Positions 15,396-16,880 of a stretch of DNA of 16,880 bases are shown here, one piece after another. The position numbers and the translations under genes are program-made. A model generated the notes under the pieces. It did no database searches. It worked only from the letters and a program-made list of their open reading frames with translations, and was not told where the DNA came from. The stretch's first letter is position 1. Every line of letters begins with the position of its first letter. The DNA is from Sulfurimonas sp. (GTDB lineage Bacteria > Campylobacterota > Campylobacteria > Campylobacterales > Sulfurimonadaceae), in NCBI GenBank assembly GCA_002733155.1, contig NVUO01000006.1, positions 141,592-158,471 on the forward strand, read 5' to 3'.

Positions 15396-16598
15396 ATGTC
15401 TGAGTTTTTTACAAAAGTTATACTGTTTTTTATTTTAGTTTTTTCACTTCATGCAGATGATGGCTTATCACAAGCACATTTAATATCTATAATACCTGAA
15501 CCATCGGCTATTGAAGTAGCTTTAGACGGTAGTATAGAGGTACAGTTTGATTTGCCAATAGTTTCAAAATCAATTAAAAACAAAACTATAACTATAAGAG
15601 ATGAAAATAACAAAAAAATTAAAGGTACTACTACACTTAAAGATGAAACTGCTTTAGTGTTTACACCGAATGAAGTTTTAACTATTGGCACATACAAGGT
15701 TAAAGTAAAAAAAGTAAAACTTCAAGATTTTACTATACCCACAAAAGGATACAAAAAGTATGCCTATAAAGCATGTGCATATCTGTATGATGATGTAAAA
15801 GATTGTCCTCTTTGTAAATATCTATGTAGCATTAAAACTAAAAAAATATCTTTTACTTTTTTTGCTGATGATACTAAACCAAAGCTTATAAGTCTAACAC
15901 TAAACAAAACTGATATGGAACTAAACATAGATAAGCAAACAGATATAAATGTAACTGCTACCTATGATGACAATACTAGTTTAGATATTACAAATGATAT
16001 AGAATGGATAATGAGTAATAACTCTGTAGTATCTATATTAAACAATACTATTTCACCCTTATCTGAGGGTACTACTTCACTACAAGCTAAATACAACAAG
16101 ATAACATCAACTAAAGTTCAAGTAACTGTGTTCAAAGAGATAAACGGATACAAACTACCACCTGAACCAGATGAGACACTTAACAACTCTACTTTGCTTG
16201 GAATAGATATAAATGATAATGGGGTTAGGGATGATGTGGAAAGAAAGGTTATAGAGACTTATGTAGAGCCTATTAAAATTGAGCCTATGATGGCTTCTGT
16301 AAAAATTGGACAAGAAATTTTAGAGAACCCTGTTGGTTTAGCTAAAGAGCATAGTGATAAGATGGATAGGGTTGGCAACTGTATGACGTATATAAGAAGA
16401 AGTATTCCAAATTTAATTGATAGGCTTGAGTATGTAAAATTTTATGAAAAAACTATGTATAACACTAAAGCTAGAGTTCGAGCCTATCTTGATTATAATT
16501 TAGCACTTAGTGGTGGTGTATATGGAAGTTCACCATCTGATTGGAATCAAGATGCTTGTGATTTTGATGTAGAGCAGATGTTAAAGGATATGAAATGA
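15396..16598 (+). CDS. Secreted protein with bacterial Ig-like domains
   Basis: A 400-residue exported protein of unknown function. A signal peptide (1-20, cleavage probably after SLHA) leads into a first Ig-like domain (about 28-105) with the SIIPEPSAIEVALDGSIEVQ pattern typical of SbsA-type Big_5 domains. A cysteine-rich connector (about 124-147: CAY, CPLC and a further cysteine) follows and may form disulfides, then a second Ig-like domain of the BIG2 kind (about 166-247). The C-terminal part (about 265-400) begins with DINDNGVRDDVE, an aspartate/asparagine-rich loop like a calcium-binding turn, and is largely helical with two more cysteines. The ATG at 15396 has only a weak ribosome binding site but gives a proper signal peptide. 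Its stop overlaps the start of the next gene (ATGA), and both products are exported, suggesting they act together. Confidence 0.8.
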   Translation: MSEFFTKVILFFILVFSLHADDGLSQAHLISIIPEPSAIEVALDGSIEVQFDLPIVSKSIKNKTITIRDENNKKIKGTTTLKDETALVFTPNEVLTIGTYKVKVKKVKLQDFTIPTKGYKKYAYKACAYLYDDVKDCPLCKYLCSIKTKKISFTFFADDTKPKLISLTLNKTDMELNIDKQTDINVTATYDDNTSLDITNDIEWIMSNNSVVSILNNTISPLSEGTTSLQAKYNKITSTKVQVTVFKEINGYKLPPEPDETLNNSTLLGIDINDNGVRDDVERKVIETYVEPIKIEPMMASVKIGQEILENPVGLAKEHSDKMDRVGNCMTYIRRSIPNLIDRLEYVKFYEKTMYNTKARVRAYLDYNLALSGGVYGSSPSDWNQDACDFDVEQMLKDMK

Positions 16599-16880
16599 AA
16601 TTTATATTTAAAATAATTTTACTATCTAGTCTATTATTCTCATCACTGTTATCAAATACAAATATAGATGAGTGTAAAAGTGACTTGTATTATGCAATGA
16701 GTGGATGAAACAATATTTTCATATGTTTGGAGTTGCAACTCCAGCTAACCATGTAGCTGGTTATGCAGCTGGAGACACTACCGCTCCTTATGTAAAGTTT
16801 CATAATGACGCTATTAAAGTTATTGTAACTGGTTTAGATTCAAACAGAATTGACCCAAATACTGAGCATAATTATGAAAT
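16595..16880 (+). pseudogene. Broken secreted-protein gene, possibly lipase/esterase-like (truncated at window edge)
   Basis: The first reading frame starts with ATG at 16595, after a good AAAGGA (16583-16588), and gives a signal peptide followed by NIDECKSDLYYA, then stops at 16706-16708 after 37 residues. A different frame, open from 16684, continues with NEWMKQYFHMFGVATPANHV and stays open to the window end. From memory, related Campylobacterota exported proteins carry an IDECK.DLYYANG start, a long middle with an HSQGN-type nucleophile motif, and later a 'YF..f.vATPan' segment. Here the start and the late segment lie side by side in different frames with no middle, so an internal deletion, not just a one-base slip, is the best reading. 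The hydrolase assignment is inference. The overlap with the upstream gene suggests the pair was once a two-gene unit. Confidence 0.6.

Noticed and set aside
15449..15697. Minus-strand open frame of 82 codons
   Set aside because: It is antisense to the signal-peptide and first Ig-domain coding region, which has strong family features.
1..16880. CRISPR array, tRNA or rRNA genes, intact insertion sequence ends
   Set aside because: No regularly spaced repeats, no tRNA-like cloverleaf or conserved rRNA stretches, and no terminal inverted repeats flanking a transposase were found by eye.

Overview
The window is very AT-rich and looks like a chromosome segment from a member of the Campylobacterota, probably a free-living Sulfurimonas-, Arcobacter- or Sulfurovum-like bacterium. 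The evidence is protein resemblance and composition only: an addB/addA recombination pair, a moxR-bat operon with fused batB/batC, a chemoreceptor with a periplasmic CxxCH haem motif, and promoters that are mostly extended -10 boxes (TGnTATAAT) without a clear -35. No rRNA, tRNA or CRISPR array is visible.

Positions 45-6066 (+) form one tight six-gene operon: a MoxR AAA+ ATPase, a DUF58 protein, a small DUF4381-like membrane protein, a BatA-type von Willebrand A (vWA) protein, a BatB/BatC-type vWA-TPR fusion, and a BatD-type secreted/anchored protein. Genes abut or overlap by 4, 8 and 20 bp. By family knowledge, MoxR acts as a cytoplasmic chaperone-like ATPase on vWA partners, and the Bat proteins form a membrane/periplasmic complex linked to envelope stress; the exact substrate is unknown.

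Positions 6070-6745 (-) hold a short decayed transposase-like fragment, then a RelE-type toxin and its antitoxin. A near-perfect 14-bp-arm palindrome abuts the antitoxin's extended -10 box and looks like the autoregulatory operator.

Positions 6907-13275 (-) encode, in transcription order, AddB (nuclease with four iron-sulfur cysteines), a D12-class adenine DNA methyltransferase, and AddA (UvrD/RecB-type helicase-nuclease). The methyltransferase lies between the two subunits of a double-strand-break repair enzyme, with its own candidate promoter.

Positions 13343-14932 (-) encode a methyl-accepting chemotaxis protein with a putative c-type haem site and a TTG start. The following 463-bp gap contains its promoter, the C-terminal remnant of a MazF/PemK-type toxin, and a promoter with an overlapping dyad for the next gene.

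Positions 15396-16880 (+) encode a secreted protein with bacterial Ig-like domains and a calcium-loop-like motif. It is translationally coupled to a second secreted-protein gene that is broken: a signal peptide and N-terminal motif are joined out of frame to what appears to be the C-terminal part, so a middle segment has probably been deleted. The right half and the region around 6.1-6.7 kb thus show several genes in decay. I see no clearly new multi-gene system; the best leads are the split addB-methyltransferase-addA arrangement, the haem chemoreceptor and the coupled secreted pair.
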